A stretch of DNA of 64,000 nt from Bacteroidales bacterium. Lineage in GTDB: Bacteria > Bacteroidota > Bacteroidia > Bacteroidales > Marinilabiliaceae. Made by a program: the position numbers and the translations under genes. Positions 17,936-26,878 of the stretch are shown in pieces. A model generated the notes under the pieces. That model ran no database searches. It was not told where the DNA came from and worked only from the letters and a program-made list of their open reading frames with translations. The stretch's first letter is position 1. Each line of letters starts with the position of its first letter. The DNA lies in assembly GCA_024401365.1 (NCBI GenBank), contig JAKSLE010000006.1, positions 1-64,000 of the forward strand. Direction: 5' to 3'.

Positions 17936-19891
17936 CTAGAGATCGGCCAACTGCTCCCCTACGTCTTCCCAGATCTTCATCTGCTTGTCAAGCTCTTCTT
18001 TCAACTGCATATATTGGGTCGTCATAGCTAATGCTTCCGATGATGTACAGTTCGACATCTTGTCTTCTAGCTCTGCTATCTGGGTCTCCAACTGCTCTAT
18101 CGACTCTTCTGCTTGCTTGAGCTGCTTCTCGAGCTTGTTCTTCTTGCGGGCCAACTCTTTCTGCTGCTCAAAAGACAACTTTGAGTCGGGCTTAACCTCT
18201 TCCTTGACTGCCTTGGCTGGCTCAGCCTTTTGCTGCTTTACTTGCTGCTTGGCTGGCTGTATGGCATTCAACTCATTGAGGTTCTCTATCCTCCTATCTT
18301 CCAGGAACTCATATATACCGCCAAGGTGCTCCTTTATCTTGCGATTACGGAACTCCAATACCCTGGTAGCCAACCCATCAAGAAATTCTCGGTCGTGCGA
18401 AACAATAATAGCTGTACCGTCAAAATCCTTAATGGCTTGCTTAAGTATCTCTTTCGTACGTATATCAAGGTGGTTGGTAGGCTCGTCGAGTATCAGCAGG
18501 TTGACAGGCGTCAACAATAGTCGCACCATCGCCAATCTGGTCTTCTCACCTCCCGAAAGTACCGATACTTTCTTGTCAATGTCTTCTCCGGAAAACATAA
18601 ACGCTCCTAATAAATCGCGTAGCTTGGTGCGTATGTCTCCTACAGCTACCCTGTCTACCGTATCAAAAACAGTATCGTTAGGATCTAGCAAATCGGCCTG
18701 ATTCTGTGCGAAATAGCCTATCTTGATATTGTGTCCTAGAGTAATCTCTCCTTTGTGCTCCAACTCCCTCATTATCATTCGGGCCATGGTGGTCTTGCCT
18801 TCTCCATTACGACCAACAAAGGCTACCTTCTCGCCTCTAGGTATCTCAAAATCAACATTCTCAAGTACCACAAGTTCCCCAAAGGCCTTGGTAACTGCCT
18901 TGCCTTTTACTGATATGGCACCCGAATGTGGAGCAGGAGGAAACTTAATATTGAGCGACGAGGTGTCAAAATCATCTACCTCTATGCGCTCCAACTTGTC
19001 TAGTTGCTTGATGCGACTTTGTACTTGTACAGATTTTGTGGCTTTGTACCTGAATCGCTCAATGAATTTCTCCGTATCATCTATCATCTTTTGCTGATTC
19101 TTATAGGCAGCCATCTGCTGCTCAAATCGCTCTTGCCTGAGTATCAGATACTTCGAATAATTGGCCTTGTAGTCGTAAATATGACCTAGCACAATCTCTA
19201 TAGTGCGATTCGTAACATTGTCCAAAAATGCCCTGTCGTGCGATATGACAACTACTGCTCCACTGTAACTCTTCAAAAAGTCTTCAAGCCACTGAATAGA
19301 CTCTATATCAAGGTGGTTGGTTGGCTCGTCCAAAAGAAATATGTCCGGACGCGATAGCAATATCTTGGCTAATTCTATACGCATACGCCAACCGCCAGAG
19401 AATTCTCCCGTATTGCGCTCAAAATCCTTGCGCTGAAATCCTAAGCCCATCAATGTCTTCTCTATCTCTGCCTGATAATTGCCAGCTCCCATCATGGAGA
19501 GCCTCTCTGTCTTGTCTGTCAGAGTCTGTAGAAAATCCATATATTCCTCACTCTCGTAATCCGTACGCTTAGCGAGTTCTTCATTCATCTCATCTACTTG
19601 AGCCTGAAGCTGTTTGAGCTCTTTCAACCCTTGCTCCGCCTCCTCAAATACCGTCCTGGTATTGGTGTGATTCATGTGCTGAGGCAGATATCCTATCTTG
19701 TAGTTCTTTGGCACAGCAACATTTCCAGACGATGGCTGCTGTATGCCTGCTATAATCTTGAGCATGGTCGACTTGCCTGCTCCATTTTTTCCAGCAAGGC
19801 CAAGTCGGTCTTTCTCATTTATATTGTATGTAATATTCTCAAAAAGGCGAAAACCGCCAAATTCAACTGTAAGTTGATTGATAGATATCAT
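17936..19891 (-). CDS. ABC-F family ATPase (translation factor type)
   Basis: Soluble twin-ATPase ABC-F protein without membrane domain; family members act on the ribosome (translation relief or antibiotic protection). First Walker A GKNGAGKST (about residue 35), signature FSGGWRMR (about 165), Walker B IFLLDEPTNHLD; second Walker A GRNGEGKTT (about 364), signature LSGGEKTR (about 447), Walker B LLILDEPTNHLD. The inter-domain linker is charged and helical, about 75 residues. A Lys/Glu-rich coiled coil (about 560-651) closes the protein, as in the Uup/YdiF group. The context is housekeeping, so a general role is more likely than drug resistance. Confidence 0.9.
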   Translation of the reverse strand: MISINQLTVEFGGFRLFENITYNINEKDRLGLAGKNGAGKSTMLKIIAGIQQPSSGNVAVPKNYKIGYLPQHMNHTNTRTVFEEAEQGLKELKQLQAQVDEMNEELAKRTDYESEEYMDFLQTLTDKTERLSMMGAGNYQAEIEKTLMGLGFQRKDFERNTGEFSGGWRMRIELAKILLSRPDIFLLDEPTNHLDIESIQWLEDFLKSYSGAVVVISHDRAFLDNVTNRTIEIVLGHIYDYKANYSKYLILRQERFEQQMAAYKNQQKMIDDTEKFIERFRYKATKSVQVQSRIKQLDKLERIEVDDFDTSSLNIKFPPAPHSGAISVKGKAVTKAFGELVVLENVDFEIPRGEKVAFVGRNGEGKTTMARMIMRELEHKGEITLGHNIKIGYFAQNQADLLDPNDTVFDTVDRVAVGDIRTKLRDLLGAFMFSGEDIDKKVSVLSGGEKTRLAMVRLLLTPVNLLILDEPTNHLDIRTKEILKQAIKDFDGTAIIVSHDREFLDGLATRVLEFRNRKIKEHLGGIYEFLEDRRIENLNELNAIQPAKQQVKQQKAEPAKAVKEEVKPDSKLSFEQQKELARKKNKLEKQLKQAEESIEQLETQIAELEDKMSNCTSSEALAMTTQYMQLKEELDKQMKIWEDVGEQLADL

Positions 19892-19913
19892 GAATTATCT
19901 TTTCTTGCTATAA

Positions 19914-22094
19914 TTATAGGTCTTTAACTACAATAGTTCCTTGTGGAGTAAAGTTTATCGTCTTGAAACCAACATTCACAGCTCCACCCCAGGCAGTTAC
20001 ATGCTTGAACTTGAAATTACTCTGAGTCAGATTGACCTTGTAATCGTTGATGCGTCTGAAGAAATTCGGACCGTATTGTACCCTGGCTCCCACAAATAGC
20101 GTCGCTAAGTCATATCCCCACAACGCATAGGTACTGTAGCCGGACTGACTGCGCGACTTATGGAAATATGGAGTGAACGCTACTGGCTCCGCAAAATAGT
20201 TCTTCCTGTAGTTCGAAAGTACTCGCAATGTGTTGACGTCTGAATAATCAAGCGCAAACGACGATATTACCAATGTGTTCAACTTATGATATACATCTAC
20301 ATCCACACTTTGGTAGGCCAACCACTCACTGGTACATATCATCTGCAACTTGGTGTCTTTCTTCTGATCCAAGATATTGGCTACTGCCGCAAGTATACTG
20401 CCTGCCTTGGCCTCGTCTGTACATGTCATAATGAGTACATTCTCTTTGTCTGGGGACAAAACCTCAAGGAACTTCTCTGGCGATCGCGTATTGAAGGTAA
20501 ACAATCTTGGCTCTATACCTTTCTTACGACACATCTCTTGTACCTTATGTAAACGGTATATATCACTCTTAGAGCGACTTATAGATGCCAATAGTATCAC
20601 ATTCTTGCCATCACACTGGTCTACCATGCAACGGGCAATCTCTGGTGTAGTAATAGTATCCACACGCAACGCCTGGAACATATATGGTATCTCATTGAGC
20701 AGACTGTCACTTTGTGCAAATGGCAAAACTACTGGAATATGGTTCTCTTGTGCATATACAGCTACGTCGTGTATCTCATCACTGTGCGCCGGACCAAAAA
20801 TCAAATCTGGCTTATTGCCCGATGCCTTGAGCTTCTGTATCTGATTCTGCGCATCCAACCTGTTATTGACGTCTATGACGGTCAACTTTGTATTCACTCC
20901 CTGAGCGGCTAATGTGTCAAGGGCCATCTTTACACCTTCATAAAACTCAATGCACCTGCGCGACCTGAAGTAATATGTCGACTTTTCGTAGTTATTACCG
21001 GTCTCATTTATCTGACGCATCTCTATATCAGCATCAAATGGCAACATGAGGGCTACGTTGATCGTAGGACGACTGACTGTTCTGTAGTCATATAGATTGG
21101 TCGAGTCTACCTTCGATGCAGTCTCTACTACATATTCTTCTGTAATAGGCTTGGCACCATAATTAGCCGAACGCTGCGGAATCCTGATCTTCATACCCTT
21201 CTTGAGGTCATTGAGATTCTGATCTGGATTGGCTGCCGCTAATTCATCATACGATACATTATATTTATGTGTGATAGAGTAAAGCGTCTCTTTCTTCTCT
21301 ACCTCATGAATAATGTCTTCTTTTTTCTCTACTTTCTTGTCTATAACCACAATCTGACCCACAGATAACGCCGAAGCATCTAAATCGGGATTACGAGCCT
21401 TTATCTTATCCAAAAGAATGTCATACTTCAGACAGAGCGAATACAATGTCTCGTCCTTGGCTATTCTGTGATAGATAAAATACTCATCCTCAGCAGGTAA
21501 CGCCGAAACAGGCACTCTGATCGTCGACCCTACAGGAATGGAGTTGACGTCTACGGCTTGATTGGCTGTCTGTATGTCTTGCGTCGTTACACCATATCTC
21601 TTGGCTATGCTGTATAATGTCTCTCCAAGTTGCATCTTATGCACTAAGTGCCCCGATGTCGTGGCTACCGTCGATGGTATCTTAACTACCTGTCCCTCAG
21701 ACAATCCCGACAGACATTCTGGATTCAATGCATAGAAATCTGAAATCTTTATCTCAAACTTACGGGAAATACTCGATACCGTCTCACCCTTCTGTACTGT
21801 ATATGTGCTGGTTACACCGCTCGCAGTGGAAGGAATATTCATACCGGCTACCTGCTTCATAGGAATGCGGATCTGCATCCCCTCCACTAGACCGGTCTCC
21901 CTGATCTGCGGATTGGCAGCCAATATCTCTTCCTGCGTAGTGCCGTTGTTTACACTTACCCTGTACAATCCCTCACTCTTCTGAACCGTATATAGCTTAT
22001 ACGCCTTACCACCCTCTGTCACAATCTCTTGGGCATAAATAGTTGTGCCCATAGCAAATAGCGCTACCAGAAATATATCTCGTAATATCCTCAT
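19914..22094 (-). CDS. Five-LysM protein with periplasmic-binding-protein-like domain
   Basis: Secreted cell-wall-binding protein. After a signal ending TIYAQ there are five LysM repeats in residues about 30-335 (YTVQKSEGLYRVSVNNGTT, YTVQKGETVSSISRKFEI, HKMQLGETLYSIAKRYGV, HRIAKDETLYSLCLKYDI, HEVEKKETLYSITHKYNV). The remaining 390 residues resemble a type-1 periplasmic binding fold (INVALMLPFDAD at the start, KPDLIFGPAHSDEIHDVA, NVILLASISRS). It lies 13 bases after a lytic transglycosylase gene, so a role in peptidoglycan sensing or remodelling is likely. The ligand of the binding domain is not known. Confidence 0.83.
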   Translation of the reverse strand: MRILRDIFLVALFAMGTTIYAQEIVTEGGKAYKLYTVQKSEGLYRVSVNNGTTQEEILAANPQIRETGLVEGMQIRIPMKQVAGMNIPSTASGVTSTYTVQKGETVSSISRKFEIKISDFYALNPECLSGLSEGQVVKIPSTVATTSGHLVHKMQLGETLYSIAKRYGVTTQDIQTANQAVDVNSIPVGSTIRVPVSALPAEDEYFIYHRIAKDETLYSLCLKYDILLDKIKARNPDLDASALSVGQIVVIDKKVEKKEDIIHEVEKKETLYSITHKYNVSYDELAAANPDQNLNDLKKGMKIRIPQRSANYGAKPITEEYVVETASKVDSTNLYDYRTVSRPTINVALMLPFDADIEMRQINETGNNYEKSTYYFRSRRCIEFYEGVKMALDTLAAQGVNTKLTVIDVNNRLDAQNQIQKLKASGNKPDLIFGPAHSDEIHDVAVYAQENHIPVVLPFAQSDSLLNEIPYMFQALRVDTITTPEIARCMVDQCDGKNVILLASISRSKSDIYRLHKVQEMCRKKGIEPRLFTFNTRSPEKFLEVLSPDKENVLIMTCTDEAKAGSILAAVANILDQKKDTKLQMICTSEWLAYQSVDVDVYHKLNTLVISSFALDYSDVNTLRVLSNYRKNYFAEPVAFTPYFHKSRSQSGYSTYALWGYDLATLFVGARVQYGPNFFRRINDYKVNLTQSNFKFKHVTAWGGAVNVGFKTINFTPQGTIVVKDL

Positions 22095-22107
22095 AATCGT
22101 CTCTCTT

Positions 22108-23028
22108 TTATTCGTTAGGAATCAATATTCTGTACGTTTTACGTCTAGCGTTGGTTATCTTATTTTGCCTTATCCAACGGTTCAACTCTTTGACTCTCTT
22201 ATATGTAGTACCTTTGTCTATCGCAAACTGCGCTAGGTCAGGTATCGTACTGTCTATCTCAACTGTCGTCGTCTTCCATGGCTCATACCACCCGTCCTTG
22301 TCAATATGGAAACCATACTTGTCAGGATCCGACATCAACGCCTTGAACGCCACAATGCGGAAAACATACCTCGCTGTCTCTTCTAGCCAAAGCATATCAT
22401 AATACGACGATTGCTTCTGAAGCGACATGGCCTTCTTGACACCGTTCATGCCTCCATTATAACTGGCAGCTACTAATGTCCAAGACCCAAACTCTGCGTA
22501 TGCCTTGCGTAAATACTTACAGGCTGCCCGCGTAGATTTCTCTATATTATAGCGCTCATCTATCTCTGAATTGATCTCTAACCCATACTCCTTACCTGTC
22601 GCTTCCATAAATTGCCATATTCCTATAGCCCCCACTGGAGAACGCGATATATCGTATAGATTACTCTCTGTCACAGCTAGATACTTGAAGTCTTCAGGTA
22701 TCCCCTCTTCCTTGAGTATATTCTCTATCATAGGGAAATACCTATGCATACGCTTAAGTATGAGCGATGTATTGGTATGCGCAAAGGTCGTTACAATCAT
22801 CTCTCTCTCAAGTGATTCAAAAACATCCCTCCTCTCCAATGGCACTACCTCCCCACAGAAATCTATCTTTTCTGGCACGTATGGCTGATGCGTATCGTGT
22901 GGCGCTTCTTCCCTTATCCTAGGTGCCTCACTCATCTCTGCCTTGCCACTCCCACTTATTATCACAGCTGTCATTACCCCACAAAAGACTAACGACAATG
23001 TGGTCAACAGTATACTTTTCCTCTTCAT
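22108..23028 (-). CDS. Lytic transglycosylase (GH23, MltD-like)
   Basis: Cuts peptidoglycan glycan strands to 1,6-anhydro ends in the periplasm. An N-terminal hydrophobic signal or anchor (TTLSLVFCGVMTAVIISG) is followed by a GH23 domain: catalytic Glu in LAVTESNLYDIS (about residue 118), then SPVGAIGIWQFM, Y-rich ERYNIEKSTRAACKYL and VAASYNGGMNGVKKA. There is no LysM domain in the protein itself; the next gene encodes five, so substrate binding may be supplied in trans. It lies in the minus-strand run between the tRNA nucleotidyltransferase and the LysM gene. Confidence 0.88.
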   Translation of the reverse strand: MKRKSILLTTLSLVFCGVMTAVIISGSGKAEMSEAPRIREEAPHDTHQPYVPEKIDFCGEVVPLERRDVFESLEREMIVTTFAHTNTSLILKRMHRYFPMIENILKEEGIPEDFKYLAVTESNLYDISRSPVGAIGIWQFMEATGKEYGLEINSEIDERYNIEKSTRAACKYLRKAYAEFGSWTLVAASYNGGMNGVKKAMSLQKQSSYYDMLWLEETARYVFRIVAFKALMSDPDKYGFHIDKDGWYEPWKTTTVEIDSTIPDLAQFAIDKGTTYKRVKELNRWIRQNKITNARRKTYRILIPNE

Positions 23029-23036
23029 ACTCGCTT

Positions 23037-24455
23037 CTAATGTTCTTCACAGGGTTGCATATCGTGCTTTCGGGCCAAATCTACCAGAAAATCTACAGCT
23101 TCCTGATAATCATTGTGTATTACCCCATCGAGCACAGCATCCTTCAGTGCATTTTTTAATATACCTACCATCGGAGATGGACTGAGACCAAACATCTTCA
23201 TAATCTCTTCTCCCGATACGGGTGGCTGGAAATTACGTATGTGGTCCTTCTCTTCTATCTCTTTCATTTTCCTGCGAACTATCTTGAAGTTCCTCAGAAA
23301 ACGCTGAACCTTATCTTCATTCTTCGATGTAATGTCACTCTCACACAATACCATGAGGTCTTCTACATCGTCCCCCGCCTCAAAAAGTAGTCGCCTTACA
23401 GCCGAATCTGTCACTTCGTCTTCACTCAGAACTATCGGACGCATGTGCAGCTCTACCAACTTCTGTACGTACTTCAACTCTCCGCCAAGGGGTAACTTTA
23501 GTCGCCTGAATACCTCAGGCACCATCTTCATGCCTACAAAGTTGTGATTGTGGAATGTCCAACCTTGCCTCTCTTCATATCGCTTCGTCTTTGGCTTGCC
23601 TATGTCATGAAGCAATGCCGCCCAACGTAACCATAGATTGTCACTCCTCATAGCTACCGAATCAAGTACCTGCAACGAGTGATAGAAATTGTCCTTGTGA
23701 CCTCGCTGGCCAACCTTGTCTACCCCCTTCAATGCCTGTATCTCAGGTAGTATGTATGGTAACAACCCCGATTTTTCGAGCAACTTGATGCCTATCGAGG
23801 GAACAGGCGCCAACATTATCTTGTTTAGCTCGTCTGCTATACGTTCTTTGCTGATAATCTCAATGCGCGACGCCATCCTCACTATGCCGTCAAAGGTCTC
23901 TGGCTCAATGTCAAAGCCCAACTGCGTCGCAAAACGTATTGCTCGCATCATCCTCAATGGATCGTCGGAGAATGTAATGCCTGGCTCTAATGGGGTTCGG
24001 ATAATAAGGTCGTCCAAATCATACAGCCCACCAAATGGATCTACCAATTCACCATAATTTTCCTTCTTGAGACTGATGGCTAATGCATTTATCGTGAAGT
24101 CTCGCCTGTTCTGGTCGTCTTCAAGCGTGCCGTCTTCTACAATGGGTTTGCGAGAGTCTCGTTGATACGATTCCCTCCTGGCTCCTACAAATTCTACCTC
24201 TACATCCCTCAACTTTACCATGGCAGTGCCAAATGATCGGAAAACGGACAACTTCGAGCCTCTGTATCTCTTGTGTACCGCCTCGGCTAACTCTATACCA
24301 CTGCCTACTACTACTATATCTATATCTTTCGACTTTCGCGCTAGCAGAATATCACGCACATAACCTCCTATGACGTAAGCTTCTTGCCCCGTCTCTTGAA
24401 TAATATCGCTGACCGTCTCAAAAACTTTGTGAGTCAGATATTGCTTCAAGTTCAT
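23037..24455 (-). CDS. CCA tRNA nucleotidyltransferase / poly(A) polymerase family with HD domain
   Basis: Adds or repairs the CCA end of tRNA; this matters because the two tRNAs in the window do not encode CCA. The start is moved from a TTG to the ATG at 24455 (MNLKQYLTHKVF). The class II nucleotidyltransferase head shows VIGGYVRD (about residue 28) and KDIDIVVVG (metal Asp-x-Asp, about 45), then RRDFTINAL and DPLRMMRAIRFA. A C-terminal HD domain has LLHDIGKP (about 282), as in the bacterial CCA enzymes with phosphohydrolase activity. It follows the GT2 gene by 35 bases. Confidence 0.88.
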   Translation of the reverse strand: MNLKQYLTHKVFETVSDIIQETGQEAYVIGGYVRDILLARKSKDIDIVVVGSGIELAEAVHKRYRGSKLSVFRSFGTAMVKLRDVEVEFVGARRESYQRDSRKPIVEDGTLEDDQNRRDFTINALAISLKKENYGELVDPFGGLYDLDDLIIRTPLEPGITFSDDPLRMMRAIRFATQLGFDIEPETFDGIVRMASRIEIISKERIADELNKIMLAPVPSIGIKLLEKSGLLPYILPEIQALKGVDKVGQRGHKDNFYHSLQVLDSVAMRSDNLWLRWAALLHDIGKPKTKRYEERQGWTFHNHNFVGMKMVPEVFRRLKLPLGGELKYVQKLVELHMRPIVLSEDEVTDSAVRRLLFEAGDDVEDLMVLCESDITSKNEDKVQRFLRNFKIVRRKMKEIEEKDHIRNFQPPVSGEEIMKMFGLSPSPMVGILKNALKDAVLDGVIHNDYQEAVDFLVDLARKHDMQPCEEH

Positions 24456-24490
24456 CGTCTGTGCCGAATATTCCTGAGTGTTATTGTCTG

Positions 24491-25441
24491 TCAAATCTCT
24501 TTCTTTATCAAATACTTATTTCTCTCAGGCGAATTGCGCGTTACCAACTCTGCCAAAAATCCCGCCAAAAACAACTGCGTACCTAGCAACATGCAGGTCA
24601 ATGATATATAGAAATGTGGAGTATCTGTCAGAAGTACCATGCTCCATCCATGATATACATACCACAACTTCTTTGCTCCAAGCCACAAAGCTGCCATAAA
24701 TCCAAAGGCAAACATAAGTGTACCCAACGCCCCAAACAAATGCATAGGCCGCTTGCCGAATTTCGCCATGAAACTTACCGACAAAAGGTCTAGAAATCCC
24801 TTTATCGTCCTCTCTATGCCAAACTTCGACACACCATACTTGCGCTCATAATGCGTTACCACCTTCTCTCCAATACGCTTGAACCCAGCTTCCTTGGCCA
24901 ATAGTGGTATGTACCTGTGCATCTCACCATACACCTCGATCGTCTTGATAACTTCCGACTTGTACGCCTTGAGTCCACAGTTGAAATCGTGCAACTTAAT
25001 GCCTGATATCTTGCGCGTAGTCGCATTAAATAGCTTGGATGGCAATGTCTTCGACAATGGGTCGTGCCTTACTTTCTTCCAGCCACTTACCACATCATAC
25101 TTGTCTTCACGTATCATGCGCACCAACTCTGGTATCTCATCTGGACTGTCTTGCATATCGGCATCCATCGTGATGACTACTTCGCCTTGCGCCCTCTGAA
25201 AGCCTACGTTCAGTGCCGCCGACTTGCCATAATTCCTGCGAAAACGTACACCCCTGACAATACCATTATAACGCTCCGCAAGAGATTCTATTACCTCCCA
25301 CGAACCGTCACTGCTGCCATCGTCTACTATTATCACCTCGTGTGTGAAGCCATGTGCCGTTACCACCCTCTCTATCCACTCTAGAAGCTGTGGCAACGAC
25401 TCTTCTTCATTGTACGAAGGAACTACTATAGATAGATCCAT
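24491..25441 (-). CDS. Membrane-anchored family 2 glycosyltransferase (DPM1/ArnC-like)
   Basis: Transfers a sugar from a nucleotide donor to a lipid carrier at the inner membrane. The ATG at 25441 is used; the preceding codon is TTG. GT-A motifs: SIVVPSYNEEESLPQLL at the N-terminus, VDDGSSDGSWEV (about residue 40) and the metal-binding DADMQDSP (about 94). Two membrane helices near 230-250 and 270-290 anchor it, as in polyisoprenyl-phosphate glycosyltransferases. It sits directly after the DUF4199 gene, an arrangement shared with other Bacteroidota. The sugar and acceptor are not predictable. Confidence 0.87.
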   Translation of the reverse strand: MDLSIVVPSYNEEESLPQLLEWIERVVTAHGFTHEVIIVDDGSSDGSWEVIESLAERYNGIVRGVRFRRNYGKSAALNVGFQRAQGEVVITMDADMQDSPDEIPELVRMIREDKYDVVSGWKKVRHDPLSKTLPSKLFNATTRKISGIKLHDFNCGLKAYKSEVIKTIEVYGEMHRYIPLLAKEAGFKRIGEKVVTHYERKYGVSKFGIERTIKGFLDLLSVSFMAKFGKRPMHLFGALGTLMFAFGFMAALWLGAKKLWYVYHGWSMVLLTDTPHFYISLTCMLLGTQLFLAGFLAELVTRNSPERNKYLIKKEI

Positions 25442-25458
25442 CAAATTTTTCTTATTCT

Positions 25459-25986
25459 TTACTGAATGCCCTGCATAGCACTGTTATAATCCTCTTTCTC
25501 CTTGAGGAATATCATTGCTATCAACGAGGCAAACAAAGCAAATACTATTGTATTAAAGAAACCACCAAACCCTTGTGTAATTGGCGATAGGCTTATCTGC
25601 ATGCTGTCCATCATCTGGTTCGCCATCTCTGGTGGAAGCTGCATCTGAGCCACTGCTTTCTTCAACTCTTCTGTCATGCGAGCTACAAGCTGATTGTCAA
25701 ACTGGAAGAGACAGAACTGCAATGCACCCATTATAATACCGTAAAACAAACCTATTACAAGGCCTACCTTGATACCTGCACCATATGTAAATGTACCCTC
25801 TCCCTTATAATTCTTCTTGTAATACCAGAGAGCACCAGCAAATGCAACAAGCTTAATAAGACCGAAAAGATAACTCAATGCTGTAGCCTGACCTCCAAAT
25901 GGATAAAGAATAATAAGTGTCAAAACTACATCCAACAAACCAACACACAACGCACATGTACTGGCACCTTGAAAATTTACCTTCAT
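25459..25986 (-). CDS. DUF4199 membrane protein
   Basis: Polytopic inner-membrane protein of the Bacteroidota DUF4199 family, about 175 residues from the ATG at 25986. Four hydrophobic segments are visible (ALCVGLLDVVLTLIILYPF, YLFGLIKLVAFAGALWYY, VGLVIGLFYGIIMGALQF and FNTIVFALFASLIAMIFL). The YKGEGTFTYGAGIKVG stretch between helices two and three and the PPEMANQMMDSM loop are typical. The function is unknown; it neighbours the lipid-linked GT2, which suggests a link to envelope glycan synthesis. Confidence 0.83.
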   Translation of the reverse strand: MKVNFQGASTCALCVGLLDVVLTLIILYPFGGQATALSYLFGLIKLVAFAGALWYYKKNYKGEGTFTYGAGIKVGLVIGLFYGIIMGALQFCLFQFDNQLVARMTEELKKAVAQMQLPPEMANQMMDSMQISLSPITQGFGGFFNTIVFALFASLIAMIFLKEKEDYNSAMQGIQ

Positions 25987-26047
25987 ATCAAAAATTAATT
26001 TTTGTTTCTCTCGCAAAGTTAATGAAGATATGCGAATATAACAATCT

Positions 26048-26869
26048 TTACTCTAGCGGCTCTTTACGAATTATGCCTACAGCAAATCCCCGGTTTTTCA
26101 ATACGTCAACTAGCTGATCCTTGAAATAATAGGCTATACTGCCTACAAAATTGACCTTCAACTTCTCAGCCCCCTCATATTGCATCAGATTCCTTACCAC
26201 AAATTCGTCAAACGACTGCATCACTATATCTCTTATCTCCTTGGCTTCTATGTTGTCTCGCATAAACTTCGTCAGACTGGCCAGGTATTTATTTCCACCT
26301 GGCTCTCGGTATATCTTGCCCATAACATCGGCATACTCAAGGCCAACATATTGCGATAGCTTGCCACTGATATCTTCTGATAATAATCCCTTAAACCAGT
26401 CGGCTACCAACTTCTTGCCTAGCACAGCTCCACTTCCTTCATCTCCTAATATATAGCCTAGCGGACGAACATTCTTCACTATCTGCTTGCCGTCCCATAA
26501 GCACGAGTTACTTCCCGTACCAAGTATACAGGCTATTCCCGCCTCTTCCCCACATAGCGCCTTGGCAGCAAGTACTAAGTCACTTTCCACCACTATATTC
26601 TCTTCCGAGACTCCAAACCGTTGCGATATCTTCCTCTTGAAAGCATCCCTCAACTCTCCCTTGATTCCTCCAGCGGCATATATCTCCATCGCCTCTATAT
26701 TGCTGTCACCACCAGCCTCACTTAGAGCCGTGCAAATCTGCTTTTCTATATGCTCCCAAGAATGTACCAACAGGTTTATACCATCAGTATAAACCTGTTG
26801 TACCTGTCTATTGTCGTCTATTACTTGCCAGTGCGCTTTAGTCGAACCGGCATCTACTATCAATCTCAT
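26048..26869 (-). CDS. BadF/GlcNAc-kinase-like sugar kinase
   Basis: ASKHA-fold kinase, probably phosphorylating an N-acetyl amino sugar recycled from peptidoglycan or glycans. Residues 1-12 hold the phosphate-1 motif (LIVDAGSTKAHW); phosphate-2 is in ACILGTGSNSCLWDG (about 115-129), and the linker GYILGDEGSGAVLG follows, typical of N-acetylglucosamine kinases. At 273 residues it is of normal length. It sits between the FadL-like gene and DUF4199 on the same strand. The exact sugar is an inference from the family. Confidence 0.82.
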   Translation of the reverse strand: MRLIVDAGSTKAHWQVIDDNRQVQQVYTDGINLLVHSWEHIEKQICTALSEAGGDSNIEAMEIYAAGGIKGELRDAFKRKISQRFGVSEENIVVESDLVLAAKALCGEEAGIACILGTGSNSCLWDGKQIVKNVRPLGYILGDEGSGAVLGKKLVADWFKGLLSEDISGKLSQYVGLEYADVMGKIYREPGGNKYLASLTKFMRDNIEAKEIRDIVMQSFDEFVVRNLMQYEGAEKLKVNFVGSIAYYFKDQLVDVLKNRGFAVGIIRKEPLE

Positions 26870-26878
26870 TCAGATAAA

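Noticed and set aside
24491-24494. ATGA-type coupling of the GT2 stop with a start of the tRNA nucleotidyltransferase
   Set aside because: The overlapping codon is TTG, not ATG; a good ATG at 24455 fits the family start better.
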